A stretch of 33,375 bases of DNA from Bugula neritina (GCA_964035545.1 CAXIUT010000091.1:1-33375); one strand, 5' to 3'; positions 9,277 through 23,366 are shown, counted from the first letter of the stretch. Numbers and translations: made by a program. Notes: generated by a model not told the origin, from the letters alone.

Positions 9277-12200
9277 AAGTATTACTTTAATCTTCCTGGC
9301 CACTACATGACATCAACTTCTATGTGACTCTGGACCATAGTTTTACATTATGGCAGCAAATGTTTTATCAATAAATTGATAGAATAATCAAAGTATCTAA
9401 GAACTAACTCTAAATGTGGAACTAGATAGATTACTCAAGGTTGAATCGGTTACTGGCACTATGGCTTAAAGTTGTTAAAAAAATATAGTTCTATCGATTA
9501 GAAACTGATTTCAGAAAGTTGATTTTCCACTAAAATGGACTTCTTTCTCTCTATTAATACGGTAATATGCAGTCAATCTGTCTTTTATCATAAATAGAAA
9601 AATACGATACCTTTGATTAAGGTACCACTCTAGCTGAACTTAAAAAATAAGAACAAATTTCACTTTTCAGAGATGTAAGCATCAAAATAGCACATCATGT
9701 ACTAGGTTGTCTAAAAGCTGAAATGTACTTGCCTGGAAAATAACTTATGCTCAAAGTTCTTAAAATATATGGATTCAAATATGATTAACAATTATCGTTT
9801 GATTAAAATTATTCTAATGCAGTTAGAGATAAAAATGTCAGCATTGAACAAACCAGATAAGCAAAAATAGTTTCCTACACTTTGAAAATTCTATACCAAA
9901 TCCAAACTTTAGAAGGTCTGTGTCACTACCTCTCATACCTAAAATCAATTCTTCTAGACAGAACTACTGGTCTCCTAGCAAGTGAATACGACTTATGGAT
10001 GTTTTTATATGAAACCTGTCTCAAGATGTACAGTCGCCACCCCTAATGCAGAGACAAAAGCTGGTTATAAATCGACCAAATACTAACTATTCAACAAAAC
10101 GATCCATAATTCCATCACTTCATGGCCAAAAGTTTATAAGATAAAGAAGTTTCTTTGACTTCAATTAATTTCTATATCAAAAATATCAAGAAATAACAAA
10201 AAGAAGAGTTGAAAAGTAAGATAATGAATAAGATAGGAGTTTTATTTTAGAAATAGTTTTGGAAATTTGTTTAAGATATCTTTTAGTATTATTAAAACTA
10301 GTTATAAGGCTAATAAAAAAATAAATACATGAAAAAACTACTATCAAAAATGTTCAACATTCCCTTCGATATCGTCACCTCTTCAAATCAATATGAAATA
10401 GAATATGGCTTATCATTTTTGTTATAAAATGGACTAAAATATCTTGATGATTAGATAAATCTATTCAGTTCTTAGATAATAAAAAAAATAGAATAACTAC
10501 TAATCCAAAACATCAACTAAAATACAATAACTCCAACTCTCTTGACATCTTTCAAATTATTCAACATGTTTCTAGGTACCCTCTATCTCTAAACCGATCA
10601 CCAACAACTAAACGTCCCTCATTGTTAAGCCATACTTGATTTAGTATAAAATTTTCAAAAAATAGGACTTGTATGCAGCAAAGCCACCATCAAATTGATC
10701 TATCATCTGCTATCTTTCCAATATCCTAATGAATAACTCTTCCAAAAACACCTCTAACTCCTAGCCGAACACTATTTCTGCGGAGACTACGAATAAAACG
10801 CAGATCTATCAGCCATCCACTCCAACAATCACCATAAATAAATTCTATCATCTTTTATTCTACAAAACTTCCAAAAACTAGCCACCCTTCAATACACATA
10901 AATCAAATAGCTATCATCTATACTATAAAAACCATGCTAGCAATCACTTCAACAATCCTACAATGCAGTTAGAGGCGAAAGAGATGAAGTGCTACGCGAA
11001 AGCATTCAAAATATATGTCTAGTTTTCAATTCACAACTATCTATTCAAACTTTATAGTTTAGTTTGGGTTTTGTTTCTCCTTTCGGGTATCTTCCTTCAT
11101 GGCAAATAGACTAAGAATAATCTTCTATTCTATCGCTCATTTGTCGAAGAAATGCCCATAGAAATATTGAAATTTATCTTCAAATAGTTCAATAATTAAG
11201 ATCCAATCTAATGGAATATGCTCAAAGATATAAAACCTTAATTTTGGTATAGCTATAATTCAAACAGAAGAGGAATATCCACCAGTCTATCAGCAAATAA
11301 ACTATAAATCGAACATTACTAATTACTACACAAATTGAAAAGATTGCAGTTTATTATTGATCTATCTAACTGTGTATTCGATAAACTTAATGATCACTCA
11401 CAAAAAAATATCAAAGAAATCAAACTTATCTACGAAAGAGGAATCAATAAAGTCACATAAGTACTGAAATATCTCAATAAATCCTTCATTTAGAGCACAG
11501 CCCACTTCCTACAAGATAAAATCGCTAGCCTTGCACCAGAATAAATCAAAGGACTCAATCTATCCAATGACAATGGCTCAATGATGCCCAGTTGCTATCT
11601 AGACTGCAACCCGATGCTCTTAGCTTGCAAATTATTCAATAAAATCGGATAAGTAAACTAAAGTTCAAAGGTACCTTCTTTCTAGAAGATACTTCTCCCT
11701 TGTTTTCCATAAATATCATATAACAACAGCAAAGATATTTTGACTGAACTCATTACCAAACAAATATAGATAATATCGACAATATAAAGTATCTGGCACA
11801 ACCATTCCAGCAACAGTTCTGTCAACTTGAATAAATAATGGAGCAAACAACTGACATCTCTTCTATAATCAATTAAAAATTATATCAGCATCAATAAAAA
11901 CTGCTTCAAATCTAGTTAGCTAGCCCTAGTCGATAAACTGAACGAACATATTCGCAACCTACTAAGCAAATTAGTATTGCCTGTCAGTTTGACACAACTT
12001 CTGACTAAGTAACATTGGGCAGCAACCAAAATATACAGTAACCTCATGAAAGCCAATATATAACTCATCAGCTGTCTTGATAACTAATATGAATAACATT
12101 TTATTTTGCTAGTAGAACAACTAGAATAACATCTAAAAGATAACGGAAAAGGAATCAACATACATAACAACCAAATACTGTCCCTTCTTGAACTATTCTT

Positions 12201-15200
12201 TTCATTGATCTTTTCAGGCATAAGAATAAGAAGCTATCATTTGTATAGAATCATCAAATACCACCAGAAATCTACCCAAGAATCACCTCTACTCTTTAAC
12301 ACCATTATTGCCTCATACATCAAGATATGTTTCTAATCCTTCATTCCGAACTACAAACCAACTCCACAACTCCTGCAACTATCTACAGATAAAAAAAATC
12401 TAACCAACTCACACCTGCGCTTCAACAAGCAGTAAATCAAAATAGGAACAGTATAAACAGCCTGCATCCTCAGCATGTTTATCAACCTCTTCTGCAGAAT
12501 AAATTTTGTATCACTGGGCACAGGAGTATAAAAAATATTCAACGAATAAGAAGGAAAAGCCATCTATATCGACTACCTAACAGCCCTAACTAAAAAAATA
12601 TCAACATAAAATAAAACAATTTCTTCAAGAGATATCTAAATACTAAAAATAGATGTCTATGGCAACCTCAACATCATCTGCAAAAGCAACCTATCTGAAC
12701 AACTTCTCAATAAAATCATTGTTCTAACCAAATATCTGCTTCACAATAAAGTAGAACTCAAAGGAATCAATAAGTTGCCCATCAAACTCCTCACTTAAAA
12801 AATAGTATAAGAAAATATCAATATCAATCTTGAAGAATTTGAAGACTAATCCAAAACCATCAGTTTAGGCAGTCTCAGTTTGCATCCAAGAGTCAGCAGA
12901 AATGTCAATAGCAATTTGCATTTAGTAAATTTGTTTTATCTTTCTAATAAAAATATATAACAAAATATAACTCTCAATTATGGAATCATCAATAATAGCA
13001 AAATAAATGTAAAAAATTAGATAAAAAGAGTTATAACTTCAGGTCTACAAGCTTTTAAAGTTGATATCGATCCCTCAATCAATGAAATCATTGACAACTT
13101 ATTAAAGAAAATATAAAATTATTATAAACTATGTACTAAAGATCATGAGTATGTTGAAAAACTATACGCCACCTTCAAAATATTATGCATCAGTTGCCTC
13201 AACAGTCCTTAAATAATTCCTTTAGTTATCAATAAAAAAATAAATATCTAATAGAAATAATTTTCATTTATTGATTTCATTGTTGAAACATTGAAGATTT
13301 GCTTGCCTATTTTTTGCTAATTTTCAGCTCTACTGATCAGAACCAATCCATCTTTCACTCTTACACCAAAAAATGAATATCTTCCTGTAAACCTGATGTT
13401 CTAACTACAAATAAAATAAAAATTACTAACCCTCCTTCAACTACAAAATCAATAAAAATAACCTAAATATCCTTATCTCCTAAAAGCAATCAATTTCATG
13501 CAAATATACCCATAAAACAACCGATTCAAACAATACAAATTTATAAAATTTCATAACGATTTTTACTAAACAAAAATAAAATAATTATAAAAACAATATA
13601 ACTAAAAATTATTACAACTATGTGAACAATACATGAAAAAACAAAATTTTTACAACATAAAATACATATATTAGATCATATAAATATCAATATAAAAATG
13701 TAATAATAATTCTGTAGTTATTGATTCCAAAAAATTATAAATATAATCATCAATAAATCATTTGTATTTGAAATAATCAACTTTCAATAAATAAAATTAA
13801 TAACCATTAGTAATAGTAAAAGATAAGATCAAAATAAAATAGTCTAATACATTTTATCAACAATGCAAATAAATATTTTTATCGTGTAGACCTATATAGA
13901 TCAATATCAAATCTTTGTAAAATAAAAAAGATATCAAAAGTGGAAATATCAATTAATAAATCATCAGCCTCAATGAAACTAAAAACTACCAGAAGTAATG
14001 GCTAGTATCAGGTGAGGAATCAAATTCAATTAATAACACAATCATGACCATCTTTAGATCTTTTAATTAGTAGATCCAATCAAAATAGTTTATGAAAGAT
14101 CTTATGTCTTTTCCACAAAAAAAATGTATAACTTAATAAACCTTCACATAACCTCCCACAAGATTCAATCACATAAGTAGATGACACAATCAACTAATCA
14201 TCTGATGCCATCATTGAAGACATAAATTCAGAACCAAAATTAAGTTGCTAAGAACTGCTTAGATTTTCATCGAAAGCAATCGAATAAAGCCAAGATCTAC
14301 TCTATCCACAACTATCGCTCTAAAATGCAAACAGCATCGTCTATTCATAGATATAGTTAGAATGTGGAGAAGATGGGTCAATGAAGTTGTTCGGATAGTC
14401 ATAGTAGTCACTAAAACATCTACACTATTCGCAAAGAGAACAAACCAGCAAAGACGACATTGAACAGTTGATAGAAGATTACGCTCTCAATCCTTAAGCC
14501 ATCAAGAAGATAGCATTCAGAATCAAATATTTGTCAACTGTCTAACTAACCAAATTGTACAATCACTATAGCGGAGAGATAGCATATGTTCTTGAAAGTG
14601 AGTTGAGAAGTAGAGGAATATCAGTAAATAACAAAGAGCTAATGGCTAACTACGATACTGTTTTTATCGATGAAGGAAAGTTATTCTAGAAGGTAAAGAT
14701 AGGTAAATATCATGAGGATAAAATCATCAACATTCCATAACTATCATCATAATTTACTAAAAATTGGATAATCCATATCTTGTCCACCTATAGCAACAGC
14801 ACACAAATATAAACTAAAAAGCTGTCCTCTTTTATGAGAAAAATAACAGTCAATATTCACAATATCAACTGCATCCTCAACTAATCTATCAAAATATTGA
14901 CTACTCTTAGTTCCAACTTTGAACTCACTTACCCCTAGCTCTCCAATTCTCAGATAAAACCAGAAAAATACAAACATATCATCATAGATACTATCTTTTC
15001 AACATTTATTGAACAAAGAATAGCACTACCTATCATATTCTATGGATGGTGGTCACCTTCAAAAGGTTTGAGTTCAACTTATAGCTAAGGATCAATCAGA
15101 ATAATTGAGTTTCTTTTTGAAATATTGATATCAACTTCTGAAAAAACATCTTCATTTTTAAAGTTAATCATGTAGTACATTTCATGTCTCAATAAAACAT

Positions 15201-17314
15201 GCAAATTTACCTATCCCTATCTCGACCTTCAAGATTCGATAACTTTTAACGAAACTCTAGCCTCAAAACTATCAATAAAACTCCAAAAGAGTGAATAATC
15301 GTTTAGCGACAACCAAAAGTTACATATGTTATTTATCATAATGACCTATCTTCAACTAAACATGTTCAAAGAATACTTGAAAGTATAGCTAGATCGAGGA
15401 GCATAGTTAATATCAAAAATATACGACAAAGAAATCCAAGTAATAAATCATTTCAAACAACATTACAACTAATAAAATATATAGTTATAAAGAAAGGCAT
15501 AAATATATTGGAAAATAAAAAAGAATAAAAATATACAATACTAATAACTAACCCTTCATAGAAAAATATTAACAGATATTACTACTAAAATATTATAAAA
15601 CATCAAATAAAATTGTTTTGCCTATCATTACAAAAAATAATAAAACTAAATGAAAGATTAACTCACATATCTCAGAAGAAGATATTCCTAAACAAAAAAT
15701 TATAATGAAAGATATCTTATTTAAGAATAAGCCAAATAAAAATAAAAAAGATATCTCATGTGGCGTAGAAATTTACTCAATCTCATCGTCATTGAAGATA
15801 TCACCCCCACTCTAGAAGCAGTATCTACTTCTTTTGTTAATTAAATCAAGAAAACATCATCTCTTTTGTCAGAATTGCATAGTATATTTGGAAGTATAAG
15901 CAAAAAGACATCGATTCTTTTCAATACTTGCAGCTAGTTTTATAAAATAATGATGGCTTTTGAAATAGCAAAAAAAGAACATTAGCTCACCTTCCATTCT
16001 ATGTCACTTCTTAAAACACTACCATCAATCAAAACAACCAAATAAACTTCACAATCTAGAAGAAAAAGTTCATTAAATAACAATCATTCCATCAGAACTT
16101 CTATTTTCAACATGATGCCAACCGATCTCTCCTTCAACTTCAAACACTGTGCCGATCTCATTCCTCTATAATCCCTTAACTTTGTTCAACATGACCCTCT
16201 TATGCCTCTATATGCTAAATATGCTGACACATAGACTAAGTTCAAGTCGCTAAAAGTATAAAATAAACTTGGATAAAAAGTTATTTAAGTCAGAAGAAAT
16301 TATATATGGGTTGATACCTATCCTTATCTAGATTAGACCTTTGGACATCATGATATTAAAATAAAAATAGCTGGCTAGATAGGCATAGACTATGGAGGAG
16401 TCACACAGTAATGGGCCACTCTACTCATCAAATAGATAACTGATCCAAAAGTTGGTCTCTTTGAATTAAATATAAACTAACTAGCTTTACAACCATCCCG
16501 TTTAAGTTATCTGATTCCCAACCATCTTTAAACATTCACTCGTTTTGGTATCTTCATTGGAAAAGCATTGAAATAAGGATGGCTTTTATAAATAAACTTC
16601 ACTAAATCTTTTCTCAAACACATCCTTGGAGCCAATCTTTATGTATAAGATCTCTAAGATATCGATCCTCATACTGCTAGAAGCCTTCTATGGATACTCA
16701 ACAATGACATTGGCAATGACTTAGACTTGAATTTTACCTATGAATAGTAGGTTTTCTAATAGAAAAAAACAATATAACTTGTTCCAGGAGGACATGAAGT
16801 ACTAGTTACTGAACTGAACAAGAAATAATATATCAAAAAGCTAGCTTATACAAAAATGACATAAAATATCAGAGAACAATCCCTTTCATTTATGTCTGGC
16901 ATTGAAAAAGTAATCCCAGTAAACACTCTTAAGCTATTTAACTTCAAATAGATAGGCAAATTTTTATCAGGATCTAACACTATCAACATATAGTAGATGA
17001 AAAAATATGCCAAATATGAGAATTGGAATGAATAAGACAACTAGATAAAGTGGTTCTGGTAGGTTCTCACTGATAAAACATAGTAATAACGAGCAGAATT
17101 TTTATTTTTCCTAACAGGATCATATAGAGTACCATACAATGGCTTTAAGAATCATCCAGTAACTATCAATAAGATGCCATCATGCAAAAACTACTGTCCT
17201 GTAGCTCATACATGTTTCAGTATCATAGATCTACCATAGTATAGTTCAAAATAAATGCTTTAGAAAATGATCAATTGTGCGTTAAAAGAAGGAAGAGGAT
17301 TCACTGTTAGTTGA
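9276..17314 (+). CDS. Giant HECT-domain E3 ubiquitin ligase, 5' end replaced by telomeric repeats
   Basis: About 2,680 residues. The last ~345 form a HECT domain: DYGGVTQEW, the N-lobe GKALKEGWLLEINFTKSFLKHILG (in two halves), LVPGGHEVLVTELNKKEY, IKWFWEVL, FLTGSYRVP. The catalytic Cys lies in CPVAHTCF (TGC/TGT codon at 17213-17215), followed by LPEYSS whose Glu is TAG. HECT enzymes form a thioester with ubiquitin and transfer it to substrate Lys. FTKSFLKHILG and VTELNKKEY resemble HUWE1/TOM1-type enzymes. The long N-terminal region is helical and HEAT-like without recognised motifs. Two single-base frame offsets occur: one between ~11040 and 11170, and one at the A8 run 14117-14124. Either could instead hide an intron (19 or 37 nt candidates). 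The frame runs uninterrupted back into the G4T2 tract, so the true N-terminus is absent. Confidence 0.88.
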
Positions 17315-17445
17315 TTTGATTATATGACTATTATAGAATATTACTTAAATAGTTATATTGAATATTTATTGAATGAATCCATAATAAAACCAAATTATAT
17401 TCACATCAATAAAAACAGTAATTTTATTTAAGATATTGTAAGATA

Positions 17446-19885
17446 ATGATTCAGATCTACCTCTGTACCTTTGAAGCCAAACTCAACTCAGTTCGACTCT
17501 AAACCAACAAATAAACAGAACCTCTTGAAGCCATCTGGCGACTATAAAATGGATAAGTAATTGCCATCTCATCAACAAAACCAATACCTAAAAAAGGAAT
17601 CGCCTTTTTCAATGAAAACTTCCAGTTCGAAACAGACCTCGGTCTGGATCCTTAAACCAATACATACCAACCAAACATAGTAATACTCTAAATAAGAAAC
17701 AAAAAGAACGAAGTTGGCAAAGATATTTCAACTTCAGTATGTCGATTCAATTTGGCAGATTTCTCTAGCCAAAAACATCACCAACAGAACAGTTCAGTAT
17801 CATAAGATAAAACTTATACTGCAAACATATCAATAAAATGTATTTAACTTAAAGACGGAGGTATTAAAAAATCACTAAGAAGAAAAAGTTCAAAGAAGAT
17901 AAATCAATCATAAAAAACATATTCATAAGCAAGCGAATCAAAATAGAAATCAAAAGTATAACGTAAATCAATAGATTCTAAATAAATAAGAGGATAGAGA
18001 AATGAACAAATAGATAAGAAGATAAAGAAATTATAAAAATAATTGGCAATGGAAATCGCACAACATGAATTAACTCAATAAAAATTAAAGTAAATAGTAA
18101 GTTAACATTAATTGGTTAAATAAAAATTAAAATAAATATAGTAAAATTAAAATATAGTTAATTAGTTATCAGCATAAGTGTCACAAAGAGTCAATGATAT
18201 CGTCGATTTGACTAATCAACTATAGACAAGTTAAAGATAAAATCAAGAATTAAAGCAATAGAATGAAAGATTTTAGAAATAGTTAAAAATAGTTGAGGAT
18301 AAGATGATAAAAGTTGAAGAATTATATAAAATAAAAAATCAATAATAAAAAATCAATACTTAAAAAATAAATAAACTATAGCTAAGTAATGAATAAAGAG
18401 ACAGTTTGAACACAAGAATAAAATAATTATAAAATTTATTATCAATATCAAATGAAAATTATCACTCATCCATAAAGACAGAATCAATCCTATAATAAGA
18501 CAACACCCAATTATAGCAAACAATATCAACTCTTAACAAAAATATATCATCCCTAAGATCCCAACTCTTTACCTCCCAAAAATAAGTATAAAAATTACAT
18601 AAAGAAATAAACAATTTCAATCACTAGAAATAAAAATCAAACAGATAAATAAGTAAATGGAAATAGAGGATATCTGATGTCTAGAATCAAAAAAATGAAT
18701 AGATCAGAATAAATTAAGTTTAATACATTACACTGTATAATAAATATGTACAAGTAGAGGAAAGATTGAAATTAATTGGGCCGCAAATATAGAAATCGTA
18801 GCTTATCAATTTATAAGAATATTATGAGCAAAAAATAGGACAGTATTAATAAAAATATAATATAGTAAAAAAACAAATGGAAATAGTTTAAGAAGAAGTA
18901 ACCAATCTTGAAGAACTTCTTGATTAAAAATAATAAAACTAATAAATATTGATATAAAATTATAAAAAAATACAAATAGAACTAGATAAAACAAAAATAA
19001 CTGACTAGTGGTGGAACAAAATATTAAACAAAGAATTATAAAAATCTAAAAATGGATTATCATAAAAAAATACAACAAAAGTATAGCTAGAATAGAGAGT
19101 AAGATAGTTACTATTTATATTGAAAGATAGTTCTAAATATATAATATAAGGGTAGAAAAAGAAATTGGAAATAAATCGATTATAAAAAATACAAGAATAG
19201 ATATCGAATAGATATCAATAACAAAATATGGAGATAAAGGAAGTTAAATAGAAATTAAATATCATGCACAAATAAAATAAAAAATTGTTATAAAAAAGTA
19301 ATAAAATTAGTAGGTAAAATTAGTCTTTAATAAGAATGAATAAAAAATTGACTAACTAATACAAACAAGCCAAATAGATGGAATAAAATAGTAACAAACA
19401 ATTTTAAATTCTTAATTATAGGACCTCTTTGTTCTAAAAAATAAATCAAATAACTTAAATTACTACAGAATACACCACAATAGTCATTATTCCAAAAACC
19501 TTTCTAAAATATAAAATAAATACACCCTCCCATGCCATAGATCAGATAAACCAACTAAGATATGATCTTTTCCATCCCCATCACCAGCAAAGTCAACTCA
19601 GTCTACGAACCAGCATAACCTCAAAATTCATTGGTAGCATAGATATCAAGTGTATTGAGTAAAAGATAGATGGATCTTCAAAATTTTATGATACAAATTG
19701 CTAAAGGAAGAACATAAAAGGAAGATAAAGGAGCATCTGTTTTATAGGAGTTAAAGAATTTATAAAATTACATAAGGAAGTATAAGATGGCACTCATGAG
19801 AGGAGGATAAAAAGAAGCTCTTAAAAATTGGCTTATTTCATCTAAAAAGTTATCAAAATAAATATAAAGTTCATACGCTGATTGA
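17446..19885 (+). CDS. NT-C2 domain coiled-coil protein
   Basis: 802 residues after removing one 31-nt intron. Residues 1 to ~130 resemble the N-terminal C2 (NT-C2) domain of EEIG1/EHBP1-type proteins: a beta-rich start (MIQIYLCTFEAKLNSVRLE), a central AFFNENFQFETDL strand, and the characteristic late motif VCRFNLADFSS. From ~residue 180 to 650 the protein is almost pure Glu/Lys/Gln/Asn coiled coil in which Glu is mostly TAA/TAG. The C-terminal ~150 residues after the intron are helical (MALMRGGEKEALKNWLISS). NT-C2 proteins are thought to link membranes to cytoskeleton or traffic machinery, so membrane tethering is plausible. The NT-C2 call is by pattern only. It converges with the RCC1-like gene, 85 bp away. 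Confidence 0.75.
19391..19421 (+). other. 31-nt intron in NT-C2 gene
   Basis: Begins GTAACAAACAATTTT and ends TTAATTATAG. Removal shifts to the frame encoding RPLCSKKEIKELKLLQ and the natural helical C-terminus. Without it the frame gives an implausible tail. The downstream frame is the support; there is no family alignment across it. Confidence 0.75.
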
Positions 19886-19970
19886 TGTTATTTTATCTAA
19901 TATATTCTTCACTCAATATATGATAACAATCTCTTTTATTGATAATTATACTCAATATATGATGACAATA

Positions 19971-22032
19971 TCACAGATAATCAATTTTAAGCTCTCTATC
20001 CCAAACAACAACATTATTCCTTTTGATATACCTCACACTATTTTATTTATAATCAAAACTTTGTATCTGTATAGGTGATACCTCAATAGTTCCCATATCT
20101 TTATCAACTATCCCTATCTTAAATTAATATTTCTAACTAAACCCCGTCCAAATTATCTTGTCTATAACCATTTTAAAAGGACGTAACTTTTTTTGCTTTA
20201 CAGGCTCAAATTTATTTTGCTATGGACATTGCACAATAAACGTGTAATCTTTAAATCCTTGAACGAAAAATGCCTTACCAGCTTACAACTAATACCAATG
20301 CTACCTATCTTTAAATTTCTTATGACCCTTCTATTTCTTATTCTACTATCTAAATTACTCAGTCGTCTTCCTCTTCTTGTTTTTAAATCGATAAGTCTAC
20401 TAAATCTACTTCTTCATCGCCTACTAGTCAGATCCATAATCTTGGGACTCTTTTTCTTATACTACTTTCTTTTTTCTTTTCTATTTTGTCACGATAGTAC
20501 TAAATATCTTCCCTCGAATCGTTCTCACAAAAGTCTGATACCAGCCGCAAAAGATACGATCGATTCTGTCGTTTATAAAATCCATCTTAACTTTCTGAGG
20601 ATGAGCCACCTAAATATGATAACATCTATACATAATTAGCATTGGTATTACCCAGCTGACCGAACTAATTTTTACCCCAAACCCACAACTGATCATACTA
20701 ATTTCTTCCCTCCAGCATCTCCTCAATAGACAATATCAACTTTTGCTGCATATTTATTTTAGTCATTCCTAGAGAATTATACATATATTTAGCAGTTATA
20801 TTTTTCAACATCTTACCATTCATCTTTTATATTCTAGCTATCTTCACAAAACTTCCAAAACCGATCTCTTTCAACCACTCAGCCACCCTCTCGCAACTCC
20901 ATTACTACATATTCTCAACGTTTCTCTATAAACCTACAAAAAAGTTATAACCACTCGATACCTTCAATATAGTCTTACCATAAAATGGATTAAACCTCTT
21001 AGCCTGCAACTCTTTAGCGCCTTCATGCAATAACTAAAATTAAACTATATAACACTCATGCTTCTAGTTTACTAAATAGGAATCTTTATGACCCACAGCT
21101 ATGCTGACCAATTTTTACCCAGGAACTTTGATTATACATTGACCATTGTTCAACATATTCAGAGCTATCAGGTATAAACAACCTTACTATTTCTACTATT
21201 TATCTATATCCATATCATAGTGAAAAATATTGTTGAGAAGAACGATTCTAGAAATATGCGGATCTTGCAACTAAAACAAACTATAACTAAAAGAATTATG
21301 CACCTTATTGACAGGTATACTGATACTCCAACCAACAACACTTCTTACCATATCCAACTACATCGAATGCTTATCAGTCTCACCCAAAATAACCTACCCA
21401 TTGGTTTTAACCAATACCAATTTCTATGATTTTGTCGATATATCCAGAATCTACAACTACGAAAGATGTTCAAGTTATTTGTCTTTATTTTCAGCTAGAT
21501 AAGTCAGATGGTTAGTTCTGAATATCAAAGCTTTGTTTTTGTTATCCAGACATCCAGTAAAAAGAGGACCGACTTCAAAATATGTTATCACTGTAAATTT
21601 AAATAGATTTTGTAAAGTAGTCTTCAAAATATCTTTATGTTTACTATTCTAATCTTATTATTCTTTTTTCTTATCTTTCTTATCCCAATTACTTTTTGTT
21701 TACTCCTTTTCCACTTCTTTCTGATGCTTGAATATTCTCAGACACCTATCGAAATAGAAATGCATTTGGTGGATGGGCGACTTCCCGTGGATGATGTTTA
21801 GTTTATTTTATGCTAGAAAGATAGCAAAATGTTCTTGCATTATGTATCTCAACTTCTTACTCAAACAAGATATCACCAACTTCTATCTAATCGATAAGTA
21901 TTCCATTATGTAGTTCAGAAGAAGAGGATCACTGAAATATAGAGTCAAACTTTGAGAATCCTTCTACATGGGTTGTATCAATAGATATTAGAAATATTTT
22001 ATCAAACAAAGAATTAAATACTATAATATCAT
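19971..22032 (-). CDS. F-box-like / RCC1-like / SAM-domain protein
   Basis: 679 residues after removal of a 22-nt intron. Near residues 30-70 is an F-box-like helix pair (DPLLLNYIMEYLSIREKLVIS). The middle (residues ~190-370) carries degenerate RCC1-type repeats (VSIAVGHKDSYLV, ILKVSSGYNFFVGL). A SAM domain follows at ~378-444, starting WSCERVAEWLKEIGFGSFVK and continuing to LGMTKINMQQKLILSIEEML. A clear RCC1 blade then follows (LWVWGKNEFGQLGN ... IDRIFCGWYQTFVRT), then an acidic/basic linker and a C-terminal domain. RCC1 folds act as protein platforms and SAM domains oligomerise; an F-box would link to SCF ubiquitin ligase, but that call is weak. The frame is open upstream of the chosen ATG to a TGA at 22135-22137, so a 5' exon cannot be excluded. 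Confidence 0.78.
20610..20631 (-). other. 22-nt intron in RCC1/SAM gene
   Basis: On the minus strand it starts GTATAGATG and ends CATATTTAG. Removal joins GQLGNTNANY to VAHPQKVKMDFINDRIDRI, restoring the RCC1 blade-to-blade pattern; the adjacent frames are otherwise offset. Confidence 0.85.
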
Positions 22033-22114
22033 AGCATCAATCGGTGTTGAATGATATTGATTTTTGAATATTTGGTCATAAGCTTTTTAATATAATTACA
22101 ATAGTTTTATCTGA
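22033..22114. promoter_or_regulatory. 82-bp divergent intergenic region
   Basis: It separates the start codons of the RCC1/SAM gene (-) and the low-complexity gene (+), so it must hold both promoters if the starts are right. AT-rich; no motif claimed. Confidence 0.35.
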
Positions 22115-23305
22115 ATGCGTTTGGCCTCAGACTATCAACAAAAATCAAATAACTCCCAACTAACACTCAAAAACAACCATCGACCTATAGTTAAATTAGG
22201 AAAAGGATTGCCTCAACAACAAATCAGAAAAAGAGGCATCAGCAGGTCATCAGATAACTCCAGAATCGATACTATTAGTCTCAGCAAAAATTAAATAAGC
22301 AAATAAAAAGCTAGATAAATAAACAGCAACCAAACGACTCCAACCTAAACCATCATCACCAAAACTCAATACCAAAATAAAATAAATAAAATATAGTAAA
22401 ATTATGTCAATCATCATCAAATACCTGTAGAATATTCAATCAATAAATAATATAGAAAACCTTAAAAACAACTTGTTACAGTTAGAAGTCAAGGATCTTT
22501 ACTGCAACTACGTCCATAAAGTTAGTATAAAAATAATCATAAAATATCAGTTTAAAATATAAATAAATAAAGATATATTCCCATCAATATTGCTCCTCCT
22601 AGAAATAGTTCTATATAAAAAAATGTAGCTCACTATCACGTCAATCGAACTCCTTCTAAAATAAAATTTTAACATAAAATTAATAACCAAATTATACCTC
22701 AAAAAATATAACAAAAATAACCTTTCAATGATTATGTCCTACCGCAACCTCCACCACAACACTTCAATAGAATATCAAACCAATAAAGACAAAATACAGC
22801 TAAAATATTAGCTAAACCAACTAATCATGATTATTAGCAAAAGGTTCACTTTGTTCGTCATCCTCATCATATCCAAACCATGAATAATATTCCAAGTCAT
22901 CAAAATAACCCTTCTTAGAATAGAATCAACTCTCCTATCTCTCCTCCTCTATCCTAAAAAATAATTACAAGTAAAAGTAACTCTATCTGCCTATCAAATT
23001 CGCATAAAACTAAGAGACAAGAAGAGTCTCCCAGTCGATAGAGAGAGTAAGAACTAAAATAGACCAGAAAAAAGCAACTATGGAAAGTACCTGAATGCCA
23101 CTAACTATCTAACTAAATTGAATCTAACTCCCTTATAGATAATAACCGAGTCAATTCAAGTCGAAGGGTGACCTCGCTTTGGGACGCCCAAAAAACAGAA
23201 AGCAGAGTATCATCTGTGAATGAAAGTTAATAATTAAAGATGCATTAATCTGTTATAATAAATGACTTCTTTAATCCAAGTGAATCTAGGTTCAAGAAGA
23301 TGTGA
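22115..23305 (+). CDS. Low-complexity, Asn/Pro/Gln-rich protein
   Basis: A 396-residue frame with no TGA and no intron, starting MRLASDYQQKSNNSQ and ending FFNPSESRFKKM. It is rich in Asn, Gln, Ser, Pro, His and Lys throughout and has no hydrophobic core or membrane segment; it is probably intrinsically disordered. A His/Pro cluster (VRHPHHIQTM) and a proline run (LPQPPPQHF) stand out. Its stop lies 61 bp before the second interstitial telomere, making it the terminal gene of unit 2. No family is recognised. Confidence that it is a gene comes from over 1.1 kb of open frame in a one-stop code, which is suggestive but not decisive. Confidence 0.65.
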
Positions 23306-23366
23306 TTCTGATATGATTTTTTCTTTATTCTGATTATGGCGGGTAGTTATTATATTATTTTACTAT

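Noticed and set aside
20193-20639. 148-residue hydrophobic + strand ORF.
   Set aside because: It is antisense to the RCC1/SAM gene, whose frame carries domain motifs. Leu-rich shadows are expected opposite Lys/Glu-rich coding DNA.
23250-23330. A short reading MTSLIQVNLGSRRCDSD just upstream of telomere tract 2 resembles a RAD50 N-terminus (pattern M..I..L.I.GIRSF), which would make the tract an insertion inside RAD50.
   Set aside because: The same DNA is the in-frame C-terminus of the low-complexity gene (22115-23305) with a natural end, the resemblance is only a few residues, and no splice sites could join it to Walker A.
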